From contig JAITWJ010000073.1 of NCBI GenBank assembly GCA_031285325.1, forward strand, positions 1 to 45,700: DNA of 45,700 bases, read 5' to 3'. Source of the DNA: Bacteroidales bacterium. Its GTDB lineage: Bacteria; Bacteroidota; Bacteroidia; Bacteroidales; Prolixibacteraceae. A program made the translations under genes and the position numbers. How positions within the stretch are numbered: position 1 is the first letter of the stretch; every line of letters begins with the position of its first letter. Positions 9,568-18,923 of this stretch are shown piece by piece. Under the pieces are notes generated by a model that saw only the letters and a program-made list of their open reading frames with translations, did not search any database and was not told where the DNA came from.

Positions 9568-10020
9568 ATGAAGGCGAAATTTATTATAAGAAGAGCGTGT
9601 ATAAAAGATATCGAAAATATTTTAAAGGTAGAGAACGAAAGTTTCGGTAGTGATATGTTTTCACGTTCACAGTTTACTTATCTCATAAATAAATCGAAAG
9701 GAGCATTCTATATTGCTGTAATCGATAGTAATATAGCAGGATATATGTGTTTGTTATCGCACTCCATGCATAAAAATATACGCATTTACAGCATAGCTGT
9801 TCTTTCGGAATACAGAAGTATAGGCATTGCCGGCGCATTTATTTCGAAAGCAAAAGAAATTGCTGTAAGTGAAAATAAAATCGGTATTTCGCTCGAAGTA
9901 CGTAAAGACAATTTACCTGCAATAAAGCTATACAAAAAAAATGGATTTCATATATCGTCTGTCAAAATGCAATATTATAACGATCTTACCAGTGCTTATT
10001 ACATGCAGTTAGCAATTTAA
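9568..10020 (+). CDS. GNAT family N-acetyltransferase (RimI-like)
   Basis: RRACIKDIENILKVENESF...IYSIAVLSEYRSIGIAGAFISKAKEIA...LEVRKDNLPAIKLYKKNGF. Confidence 0.9.
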   Translation: MKAKFIIRRACIKDIENILKVENESFGSDMFSRSQFTYLINKSKGAFYIAVIDSNIAGYMCLLSHSMHKNIRIYSIAVLSEYRSIGIAGAFISKAKEIAVSENKIGISLEVRKDNLPAIKLYKKNGFHISSVKMQYYNDLTSAYYMQLAI

Positions 10021-10030
10021 CAACAGTTGT

Positions 10031-10774
10031 TCATATAGCGACTAATTTGGCTAAAGGCGCCATTTGTGTACTTGTAAGTATCAGAGTGTCGTTTTCAATT
10101 GAATAACTTTCTGTTCTTGATAGAACTTCCATAAATTCGGTTTCGATTTTCATGTTAATACACATCATCTTTGTAGCAACTGTCTGCGAGAAAATAATGC
10201 GATTGTTTTCTTTAATATGGTAACTCCCGTTAAACCTGTTGCAACTTGCGTTGCCGCTGAAACGGTTGCCATCGATATGGAAAATAATATTAGCTTCTTT
10301 ATTATTTACGATTGCTACCTGACTGCCATGCAATTCTAACAGTTTCCATGATTTTTCAACTAAATTTTGGTCAACTTTTACTAATGTGTAATTTTCGGCA
10401 TTTTCACCTTCTTCCTTTATGCCATCTACTAATTTGTAAAGCGCATGGTCTTCAATGGTATATTGACCCAAAAGTTGTTCGTCGAATGTAATTGTATTTT
10501 TGTCGGAATTCCATTCAAATTTACCCGAAACAGTATCTGTTTCTTCCGATTCGTCCATATAACGTATCTGTAGCGTGTAGGTCAAGTCAGTATTAATTTC
10601 TACCCTTGTTTGAATACCTGAACAGTTGGCACAAGGTAGAATTCCTGTGTAAATACCGCTTGCTTTTTGTATTGCATCAATGTTGCTGTCAGATAATCGT
10701 GTTTTATTTTTACAAGCATTAATAGACAATATAAACACTGCCGACAACCCAATCGCTATCATAATTTTTCTCAT
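10031..10774 (-). CDS. lipoprotein with NlpE N-terminal and META domains
   Basis: Lipobox-like SINAC; GIYTGILPCANCSGIQTRVEIN (NlpE-like); C-terminal GNRFSGNASCNRFNGSY (META). Confidence 0.85.
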   Translation of the reverse strand: MRKIMIAIGLSAVFILSINACKNKTRLSDSNIDAIQKASGIYTGILPCANCSGIQTRVEINTDLTYTLQIRYMDESEETDTVSGKFEWNSDKNTITFDEQLLGQYTIEDHALYKLVDGIKEEGENAENYTLVKVDQNLVEKSWKLLELHGSQVAIVNNKEANIIFHIDGNRFSGNASCNRFNGSYHIKENNRIIFSQTVATKMMCINMKIETEFMEVLSRTESYSIENDTLILTSTQMAPLAKLVAI

Positions 10775-10868
10775 AACTGGTAGTTTTACTATTTTTTGTG
10801 GTGAAAATAATTTCTTTGTCTGAAAAGAGATTTACTAAACCATTCAAAATTGTAAATTAATTTTATAT

Positions 10869-12029
10869 TTATTTACCAAATTCTACCCATTTTACTTGAT
10901 CGTTATAGCCTGCTTTTACAACGGTATCTATAAACTGCATTCCACGTATTCCGTCTTCAATTCCAGGAAAATCAAGCATTTCCGGTGTTGGATCCAATCC
11001 ATCTATTTTAGCCGCGACTGTAAGTGCAAAATTACGGTAAATGTTTGCGAAAGCTTCGATATAGCCTTCAGGATGACCTCCTCTTGTACGTATGTTATGT
11101 AATGCAACTGCACTGTTCATACTTGTTCCAACGCGTAAAATCTGTGTTGGTTTATCTGCCCATTTAACAATTAATGTATTAGGTTCGTATTGTATCCATT
11201 CAATTCCCCCCTTTTCTCCATAAATCCTGATTTTTATCCCGTTTTCCTCACCTGCAGCAATTTGAGAAGCCGTTAAAACGCCTCTTGCCCCGTTGTTGAA
11301 ACGCAATAAAACATCACCATCATCGTCTAATTGACGATTAGGAACAAACACATTAAGTTCGGCACAAAGTTCAGTAACTTTTAAATTGCTAATATATTCA
11401 GCCAAATGGTGGGCATGAGTGCCAATATCGCCCATACAGCCGGCTTTGCCCGAACGTTTAGGATCTGTTCTCCACGAAGCTTGAGCATTTCCCGTATCTT
11501 CGAGTTTTGTTGATAACCATCCCTGTGGATATTCAACATATATTTTTCTGATTCGGCCAAACTCACCATCGGTAAACATTTTTTTTGCATGTTTTACTGC
11601 CGGATATCCTGAATAAGTATGTGTAAGTGCAAACACCAATCCGGTTTCCTCTACTTTTGCTTTTAATTGCAATGCTTCATCAAGGGTGAAAGTAACAGGT
11701 TTGTCGAGAACTACATGAAACCCATTTGCAAGAGCCATCATTGCCGGTGCAAAATGTATAAAATTAGGGGTTACAATAGAAACAAAGTCCATACGTTCAT
11801 ATTTGGGAAGTTTAGCTTCTTTTTCAAACATTTCATGGTAAGTTTCATAAATCCTGTTTTCCGGTAAAAAACAGGATTTTCCGGATGCTTTTGATATTTC
11901 AGGATTAGTGCTGAAACAACCACAAACAATCTCAATTTCATTGTCTATAAAAGCAGCCATGCGGTGGACACTGCCAATAAGTGAATTTATACCACCGCCA
12001 ACCATTCCCATTCTTAGTTTTCTATTCAT
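10869..12029 (-). CDS. Gfo/Idh/MocA family oxidoreductase
   Basis: RMGMVGGGINSLIGSVHRMA Rossmann start; VLDKPVTFTLDEA; GDIGTHAHHLAEYI. Confidence 0.93.
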   Translation of the reverse strand: MNRKLRMGMVGGGINSLIGSVHRMAAFIDNEIEIVCGCFSTNPEISKASGKSCFLPENRIYETYHEMFEKEAKLPKYERMDFVSIVTPNFIHFAPAMMALANGFHVVLDKPVTFTLDEALQLKAKVEETGLVFALTHTYSGYPAVKHAKKMFTDGEFGRIRKIYVEYPQGWLSTKLEDTGNAQASWRTDPKRSGKAGCMGDIGTHAHHLAEYISNLKVTELCAELNVFVPNRQLDDDGDVLLRFNNGARGVLTASQIAAGEENGIKIRIYGEKGGIEWIQYEPNTLIVKWADKPTQILRVGTSMNSAVALHNIRTRGGHPEGYIEAFANIYRNFALTVAAKIDGLDPTPEMLDFPGIEDGIRGMQFIDTVVKAGYNDQVKWVEFGK

Positions 12030-12190
12030 ACATTATAGGTATTTACTTAAAAATAGGTCTAAAGTTAGCAATATGTTTTAATGTAGAACATAAACTATTA
12101 CTTATTTGTTCCGTGTTTTGAAAAATTATTCATGTGTAAATTTCGTGTTGGCGGTTATTTTTATAACATGTACAGGAAACTATGAAAAAT

Positions 12191-12223
12191 AAATGCCTGT
12201 CAATCAATTTTTGACAGGCATTT
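12191..12223 (-). terminator. rho-independent terminator downstream of tRNA-Asp
   Basis: AAATGCCTGTCA/TGACAGGCATTT 12-bp inverted repeat followed on minus strand by T-rich ATTTTT. Confidence 0.85.
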
Positions 12224-12299
12224 GGCGGTGCGGACGGGACTCGAACCCGCGACCCTCGGCGTGACAGGCCGATATTCTAACCAACTGAACTACCGCACC
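12223..12299 (-). tRNA. tRNA-Asp (GTC)
   Basis: Reverse strand GGTGCGGTAGTTCAGTTGGTTAGAATATCGGCCTGTCACGCCGAGGTCGCGGGTTCGAGTCCCGTCCGCACCGCCA; 7-bp acceptor stem; encoded CCA. Confidence 0.97.
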
Positions 12300-12424
12300 A
12301 ATTAAAACAATTCAACCTAAACAAGGGTGCAAAGGCGCTGCAAATATATATATTCTTTTTTGTCTGCAATACAATATTATGTATATTTTTTAAATAAAAT
12401 ATCAGAAAACTGAAAATAAGCAAG

Positions 12425-13351
12425 TTATTTTTTCCTACCAATAGAAATTAAATTTTCTGCAAGTAATGATTTTTCTCCTGACCAACGGTAGGCAACTATT
12501 TTTTTGCTTTCAGCTACACCTGAATCAACACAACAAATATTCGATTTAATAATATGTGGTCCGTTGAATCGGCAGTAATGTCCTATAAATAAAACAGGTG
12601 CGTTTTGGGGATAAATAAAAGTTACAGGTAATAATTGTTCAGGGACAGTATATGAAGGAAGTACAAATTTACTGTCGAAAGACAATTCTTCGAAAGTTTT
12701 TCCGGATGGGTCTTCCCACCAGCGCAATCGAAACGAACGAGAACAAACACCCTTATTATTAATTAGTTTAAGGTTGTTAGGCATTTTAAAATCTATACCT
12801 TTGGTAAGTGTCCAGATATTTTTTGAGAAATCAGATTTTGGGTTCTGTATTAATTCCAGGAACATCTTTTTTTTGATCTTGCCTTCAGTAGTTTTTATTT
12901 TAAAAAAGTCAATCGCTTCCTGCGACCAGCACGCATGAACTATTCTAATTCCATCCATTTCAAGAAAAAGCGGTAACGAACGTAACCATTTCAAATGACT
13001 GATTAATTCATCAGAATAGAGAGTAAATTCATCAATTGTCCTTAATAGTGTCATGAAATATTTCTTCTGTGCTTTTACCTGCATATCTCTCTTCTTAAAC
13101 TTAAGATAATAGATAATTGCATTTACCTCATGATTTCCTATAATTGCATAAGCATTTCCATTTTCAACCATGGAACGAACAATATTGATAGTTTTACGTA
13201 TTTCGGGGCCACGGTTAATAAAATCACCTAAAAAAATGGCTTTCCTCTCAGGATGAGAGTATCCTGACTCAGTTTTTTTATATCCAAGTTCAGTTAATAA
13301 CTTTTTCAATAACGACGCATATCCGTGAACATCACCTATTATATCATACAT
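12425..13351 (-). CDS. metallophosphoesterase (PrpA/ApaH-like protein phosphatase)
   Basis: GDVHGYASLLKKLL, FLGDFINRGPE, IIGNHE motifs. Confidence 0.9.
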   Translation of the reverse strand: MYDIIGDVHGYASLLKKLLTELGYKKTESGYSHPERKAIFLGDFINRGPEIRKTINIVRSMVENGNAYAIIGNHEVNAIIYYLKFKKRDMQVKAQKKYFMTLLRTIDEFTLYSDELISHLKWLRSLPLFLEMDGIRIVHACWSQEAIDFFKIKTTEGKIKKKMFLELIQNPKSDFSKNIWTLTKGIDFKMPNNLKLINNKGVCSRSFRLRWWEDPSGKTFEELSFDSKFVLPSYTVPEQLLPVTFIYPQNAPVLFIGHYCRFNGPHIIKSNICCVDSGVAESKKIVAYRWSGEKSLLAENLISIGRKK

Positions 13352-13579
13352 TCTTAAACATGAATTTTATACCCATAACGAAATTATAAAATTATATTAA
13401 AAGTAATACAAGAAATCTGTAGAATATTAATCAAATAGAGTTGTAAAAAACGAAAACATGTATTAATAACATTGTTATTCAACAAAAACGGATATTATGG
13501 ATAAAATATATGTTTATCCACTTTGTGTTAAACTATCTAAGTATAATTGTATAAATAGCTGAAATTCATTTTTAAAATA

Positions 13580-13587
13580 TACATTTG
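13580..13587 (+). promoter_or_regulatory. Bacteroidetes-type -7 element (TACATTTG) upstream of DEAD-box helicase
   Basis: TAnnTTTG match ~28 bp upstream of ATG; no experimental support. Confidence 0.45.
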
Positions 13588-13614
13588 CGCACATTATTTT
13601 TTTATAAGTATTGA

Positions 13615-15330
13615 ATGACATTATTTGAAGAAATGGGGTTCAGTTCCGAAATTCAACTTGCAATTGAAGAATTAGGATTCAAACAGCCCACACCAATCCA
13701 GGAAAAAACAATTCCTTTTTTATTGGAGAAAAAGCAAGACATGGTAGCATTGGCACAAACCGGAACCGGAAAAACTGCAGCCTTTGGATTACCAATTATA
13801 CAACAGATTGATTTAACAAAAAAAACAATCCAGGCGCTAATACTAAGTCCAACCAGAGAGTTAGCGCTTCAGATTACAAGCGACATAAATAACTTTTCAA
13901 AATATTTGCCAAAAATTAATGTGGCAGTTGTTTATGGAGGAGCCGACATTAAAAAGCAAATCAACGAAATTGAACGTGGAGCACAAATAATTGTAGGCAC
14001 ACCCGGACGAACTCTTGATTTGATTAAGCGAAAGAAATTGAAAATAAACGAAATTAGTTGGCTTGTACTCGATGAAGCCGACGAAATGCTTTCAATGGGT
14101 TTTAAAGACGATTTGGATGCAATACTTGAAAATGTGCCCAAAGAAAAGCAAACTTTACTGTTTTCGGCTACCATGCCAAACGAAATAGTGGCCATTGCAA
14201 ATAAGTATATGATCAATCCTTTTGATATTTCGGTTGGTAAAAAAAATACTGGAGCTGAAAATGTAGAGCACCACTTTTACTTAATTCATGCAAAAGACAG
14301 ATATCTGGCGTTGAAACGCGTAGCTGATATTAACCCAAGTATTTATGGGATAATTTTCTGCCGTACACGTATGGAAACCAAAGAAGTAGCAGACAAACTC
14401 ATGCAAGACGGATACAATGCTGATGCTTTGCATGGCGATCTTTCGCAGGCACAGCGCGACCATGTAATGGCGCGTTTTAGGGGTAAACACCTGCAAATGC
14501 TGGTAGCTACCGATGTTGCTGCCCGCGGATTAGATGTGAACGATTTAACCCACGTTATTAATTACAATTTGCCCGACGATCCTGAAATTTATATACACCG
14601 CAGCGGAAGAACAGGACGTGCCGGAAAAAAAGGAATTTCGGTTACGTTAATCCACCTGCGCGAGAAAAACAAAATAAAACAGGTTGAAAAGATTGTAAAC
14701 AAACAGTTTATTCAAAAAGAAGTCCCAACAGGGAAAGAGATATGTGAAAGACAGCTTTTCAGCCTGATTGACAAAGTAGAAAAAATTGAGGTTAACGAAG
14801 AGCAAATAGGTGAATTTATGCCTGTAATTTATAAGAAACTGGCATGGCTTGATCGCGAGGAACTTATAAAGCATTTTGTTTCGGTTGAATTTAACCGTTT
14901 TCTGGATTATTATAAAAATGCACCGGATATTAATGTTGACGAATCGAAACACAGAGAGGTTGATTTAGAACCAGGTGAACGTAACCACAGAAGGCGCAGC
15001 CGTAATAAAAATGGTAACGGCGAAGAACGTAACAATAATGGTGAACGAAAAAACAAACATGAACGCAACGAGAAAAAGAGGGGAGGGTACGACTTCTCAA
15101 GGTTCTTTTTTAATCTTGGCAAAAAAAATGGTATCAGTAAACGTTCCATCATAGAGTTGATAAACCAGAAATTGCCGACTCAAAGCGTAGAAATAGGGAG
15201 CATAGAAGTACTGAAAAGTTTTTCATTCTTCGAAATAGACAAACGATACGAGAAAGAAGTCCTGAAAGCTTTCAAAAATGCCAATTACAAAGGACAACGT
15301 ATAGGAATTGACATAGCCAAAGGGAAATAA
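13615..15330 (+). CDS. DEAD/DEAH box RNA helicase with C-terminal DbpA-type RNA-binding domain
   Basis: AQTGTGKTAA, PTRELALQ, GTPGRTLD, DEAD, SAT, HRSGRTGRAG; basic Asn/Arg-rich linker then DbpA-like RBD. Confidence 0.95.
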   Translation: MTLFEEMGFSSEIQLAIEELGFKQPTPIQEKTIPFLLEKKQDMVALAQTGTGKTAAFGLPIIQQIDLTKKTIQALILSPTRELALQITSDINNFSKYLPKINVAVVYGGADIKKQINEIERGAQIIVGTPGRTLDLIKRKKLKINEISWLVLDEADEMLSMGFKDDLDAILENVPKEKQTLLFSATMPNEIVAIANKYMINPFDISVGKKNTGAENVEHHFYLIHAKDRYLALKRVADINPSIYGIIFCRTRMETKEVADKLMQDGYNADALHGDLSQAQRDHVMARFRGKHLQMLVATDVAARGLDVNDLTHVINYNLPDDPEIYIHRSGRTGRAGKKGISVTLIHLREKNKIKQVEKIVNKQFIQKEVPTGKEICERQLFSLIDKVEKIEVNEEQIGEFMPVIYKKLAWLDREELIKHFVSVEFNRFLDYYKNAPDINVDESKHREVDLEPGERNHRRRSRNKNGNGEERNNNGERKNKHERNEKKRGGYDFSRFFFNLGKKNGISKRSIIELINQKLPTQSVEIGSIEVLKSFSFFEIDKRYEKEVLKAFKNANYKGQRIGIDIAKGK

Positions 15331-15382
15331 AATTCACCTGAACAAATTGTCTGTTTTTTACAACAGCCTTTAATATATTATT

Positions 15383-15418
15383 AAAAAAGCGCTTCATTCT
15401 TTGAATGAGCGCTTTTTT
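15383..15418. terminator. bidirectional rho-independent terminator
   Basis: AAAAAAGCGCTTCATTC-TTT-GAATGAGCGCTTTTTT hairpin between convergent genes. Confidence 0.9.
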
Positions 15419-15445
15419 AGTTAAAACGGTTAGAACATAACCGTG

Positions 15446-15973
15446 TTAAATATTGTCTTTTATAATTGAGTCTGGATTTAATTTTATTATATCCATAACA
15501 GATTCGTAATCTTTATAATCAATAGCTTTATTTTTCAGTAATGCGGCGGGTAAAACTGTAATTCTGAAAATCTGCCCTTGTGTTTCGGCAGGCAAAAGGT
15601 TGTTGAAATTAGTGGTTCCTTCCAAAAATATTCTAACATCGGCATTTGTACTGTCGAAATTATACTGCAATATACCATCGTTCAGCACAACTGTCTGAGG
15701 TAATAACCGCCATACTTTGGCTTCTCCGCCATTATTGGTTTCGGCTGTTTCCCATAAAATATGAACCAGAACTACATCGCCATCGTAAACTTTAATATTA
15801 CTTGGAAATGCATAATAGAGTTCATATCCCTCGTTTGGCGTAAAATCGCCTGTTATTTCGATAACTGAACCGAGAAGGTTCTCTCCATCAACACCGGGAG
15901 GGCCCATTGGCCCTTCGCACGATATTGTTATTATAAAGGTTAATGCTAAAATTAATCTTGTTACTGTTTTCAT
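15446..15973 (-). CDS. putative lipoprotein, short collagen-like GPMGPPGVDG segment
   Basis: Signal peptide with lipobox TISC; GPMGPPGVDGENLLG start typical of Bacteroidetes lipoproteins. Confidence 0.7.
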   Translation of the reverse strand: MKTVTRLILALTFIITISCEGPMGPPGVDGENLLGSVIEITGDFTPNEGYELYYAFPSNIKVYDGDVVLVHILWETAETNNGGEAKVWRLLPQTVVLNDGILQYNFDSTNADVRIFLEGTTNFNNLLPAETQGQIFRITVLPAALLKNKAIDYKDYESVMDIIKLNPDSIIKDNI

Positions 15974-16046
15974 GTTTTTTTTAATTTTATAAGTTATTTA
16001 ACGTAATTATTTATTTCTATGTGTTTTCGTTCAAAGTAAATTTCAA

Positions 16047-17474
16047 TTATTTACCCCATGCTGTGTTAATGGCGTAAATATCCATTTTTTTTATCATAAG
16101 TTCGCCGCCGTTATTATATAAAATATACCCGTTGGCTCCTTCAACAGGAGTGAAATTATTTGTAATTGTTACCTGCCCGCCATTTGCGAATACTTCTATT
16201 GATGCACGGTCTATCAGAATTTCAATGGAAATTTTATTGTCAATTAGTTGAACGGGAACTGTAGTTCCGAATACCGACAGTGTTTCGTTTGTTACATTGT
16301 ACAGAATTTCGGTGCCTATATCTTTTCTTCCGTTACGAATCATAAATCCGAAATTATTTGATGTTTTAACATCGAATTCGGCTATAATGTGAAAACATTC
16401 GCCTTTAATGTTTTTTAAGGGATTGTAATTTAGTCCGGGTATAATGTTTTTGTCTGTAAAATTATGGTGTTTGCCGTGTAATGAGGCAATTTCTCTTACC
16501 GGCAGTTTTGTTAGTTTATATTCGGAGTTTAATTTGTTAATTTTAAGTTCGGCAGGGAAAGTCATTTGTCCGCTAAAAGGCATGTTTGGGTAATAATTTT
16601 CGCCATTCATCCATGCTATTTGAATTATGCGTCCGTCTTCTGCCGGAATGTAGTTCCAGGTTTTGGGCGCAAAATAGTTTATTCCGTAGTCGCTTGCCGC
16701 TTTAGCCGTTTCGGGCGAAAATGTTTCACCGTCAAAATCTCCGATTATGTAACTTCCGTCTTCATCAAATAAAATCCATTTTGTTTCTTCGGGCCGGTTT
16801 GCTACTTTTATACTTACCAGGCTGGGGGTGCCTTTCAGGTTTGCGATATCACTTTCCCATTCCCAGTTTATCAGGTTGTTTGAAGAGTATATTGACGCTC
16901 CTCTCGAATTATCATTAATTTCGCGGTTTAAAACCATTATCCATTTTTGTGTTTGTTCGTGCCAAAATATGTTTGGGTCGCGCATGTTGTCTGCTTCGCT
17001 GTGCGGCATAACAGGGTTTTTTTCGAGGTTGTTCCACATTATGCCTTTGTTTGTGCTGTATGCAATTCTTAGCCCGCAGCTTTGGCTGATATTAAACATA
17101 AGTAATGTTTTTTCTGCTCCTGTTTGTTTGCCTAAGGTATTATTTTCGTCTATTATTATCGAGCTCGACAGTATTTTGCAGTTTTCGGCATTAAATGTTA
17201 CCGGATTATGTTTCCAGTTAACCATGTTTTTGCTGCTTGCATGCCCCCATTCAAGATCGGCGCTGTTGTTGGCGTTGTTTGGCAGATACTGATAAAACAT
17301 GTGGTATTCGCTATCGTAATACAAAAGCCCGCTTGTGGTAACGTGCCGGCCTGTTTCGGGCGAGAAGTGGAATTGCGGCCTGTATGTTTCCGAGTAATAA
17401 TCTTTTTCGGGCTTAGCAGAGGTGAGCGTTAATGCCAAAATTGTGCCGGCAAATATTATCGATAAATATTTCAT
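16047..17474 (-). CDS. glycoside hydrolase family 32 (levanase/fructanase-like)
   Basis: YRPQFHFSPETG...YHMFYQYLP, WGHASSKNMVNWKHNPV, RDPNIFWH, C-terminal RASIEVFANGG. Confidence 0.88.
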   Translation of the reverse strand: MKYLSIIFAGTILALTLTSAKPEKDYYSETYRPQFHFSPETGRHVTTSGLLYYDSEYHMFYQYLPNNANNSADLEWGHASSKNMVNWKHNPVTFNAENCKILSSSIIIDENNTLGKQTGAEKTLLMFNISQSCGLRIAYSTNKGIMWNNLEKNPVMPHSEADNMRDPNIFWHEQTQKWIMVLNREINDNSRGASIYSSNNLINWEWESDIANLKGTPSLVSIKVANRPEETKWILFDEDGSYIIGDFDGETFSPETAKAASDYGINYFAPKTWNYIPAEDGRIIQIAWMNGENYYPNMPFSGQMTFPAELKINKLNSEYKLTKLPVREIASLHGKHHNFTDKNIIPGLNYNPLKNIKGECFHIIAEFDVKTSNNFGFMIRNGRKDIGTEILYNVTNETLSVFGTTVPVQLIDNKISIEILIDRASIEVFANGGQVTITNNFTPVEGANGYILYNNGGELMIKKMDIYAINTAWGK

Positions 17475-17576
17475 GAAAATTATTAAATATGTTTCTGTTC
17501 GTCTTCGGGCAAGATAATTTATTTTATTTAAACTGTTTGCATTTTCGGCGCTATTTTCATAAAAATAATGTTTTTG

Positions 17577-18278
17577 TTATTCGTTGGCCATGTTAACAAT
17601 GCTGCATGCAATTACTCCGGCTGTTTCTGTTCTTAACTTTGAATTTCCAAGGCTTGTTTCTCTGAAACAGCGCCTTTGGGCGTACTGTACTTCTTCTGTG
17701 GTAAAATCGCCTTCGGGGCCGATGAGGACAAGTATGCCTTCACCTTTTTTTACTGTGTTTTTCAGGTGGTTTTTTTCTCCGTGCCCGCAGTGGGCAATAT
17801 ATTTATTTTTGCAGATTGCCGTTGAAATTAAATTATTGAAGCAGGTTATTTTGTTTAACACCGGAAGATAGGTTTTTACAGATTGTTTCATTGCCGAAAT
17901 TAATATCTTCTCCAAACGTTCTGTGTTTACTGTTTTCCGTTCGGAACGCGCGGTTAACAGCGGCGTAATTTCGTCGATACCTATTTCGGCGGCTTTTTCG
18001 ATAAACCATTCAAAACGGTCGATATTTTTGGTGGGTGCAATTGCTATATGCAGGCGAAAATCTTTTTTCCCGAACTCTGCCTGTTTATCTGTAACTGTAA
18101 GCCGGCATTTTTTCTGATTGGCATCCGATATTTCTGCCCTGTACAATCCGCCTTTACCGTCTGTAATTTGTACTGTGTTTCCGTTGCCAAGCCGCAAAAC
18201 CTTTACTGCGTGTTTCGATTCGTCTTCATTTAAAAAAACTTCGTGGTCCGAAATATCAGGAATATAGAATAATTGCAT
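17577..18278 (-). CDS. rsmE: 16S rRNA (uracil(1498)-N(3))-methyltransferase
   Basis: KHAVKVLRLGNGN; IAPTKNIDRFEWFIEKAAEIGIDEITPL; IGPEGDFTTEEV; LGNSKLRTETAGV. Confidence 0.95.
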   Translation of the reverse strand: MQLFYIPDISDHEVFLNEDESKHAVKVLRLGNGNTVQITDGKGGLYRAEISDANQKKCRLTVTDKQAEFGKKDFRLHIAIAPTKNIDRFEWFIEKAAEIGIDEITPLLTARSERKTVNTERLEKILISAMKQSVKTYLPVLNKITCFNNLISTAICKNKYIAHCGHGEKNHLKNTVKKGEGILVLIGPEGDFTTEEVQYAQRRCFRETSLGNSKLRTETAGVIACSIVNMANE

Positions 18279-18469
18279 GTTTACGGTTGTGTTATGTGCT
18301 GTTAGCGCTTTGTTTTTTATGAAATTGTTTTTGTATATGTTCCGGCAGGCTCCCGTATATTATTGTTTGAATGCCGTTCGGTTTAAAAGCTTTGTTCGTT
18401 TTATTGCGAAGATACACATTGTTTTACAAATTCCGGTGATTGTATTTTGTTGAATGTGAAAATTTGTTC

Positions 18470-18721
18470 CGCGCACCGTCCCCGAAGTTCCGCGCACCGT
18501 CCTCGAAGTTCCAGCCCCCGTCCCCGAAGTTCCAGCCCTCGTCCTTGAAGTTCCAGCCCCCGTCCTTGAAGTTCAATCCCCCGTCCCCGAAGTTCAATCC
18601 CCAGTTCCCGAAGTTCCAGCCCCAGTTCTCGAAGTTCAAACCCTCGTTCCCGAACTTCCAGCCCTCGTCCCCGAATTTCCAGACTCAGTCCTTGAAGTTC
18701 AATCCCTCGTCCTTGAAATTG
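18470..18721. repeat. twelve tandem 21-bp units (CAGCCCCCGTCCCCGAAGTTC-like)
   Basis: Direct alignment of 12 contiguous 21-bp units; GAA(G/C/A)TTC core in nearly all units. Confidence 0.95.
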
Positions 18722-18923
18722 CTGAGCATGCCGATAAATGTTTTTTTGTGAAGTTAACGAAGTAACTGTTATTCGATGCGGAGTGAATGCGCCGTTTTTT
18801 GTTTCGTTTTCATGTAAATATAATTTCAACCCCTTCCGCAGCTTTTTCGCGCTGTGCGTTATGCCGGCGGCGCCTGCGGGGCTGAAAGGCGGAAATGGGG
18901 CAGGGGCGTATCTGTTTGCCATA

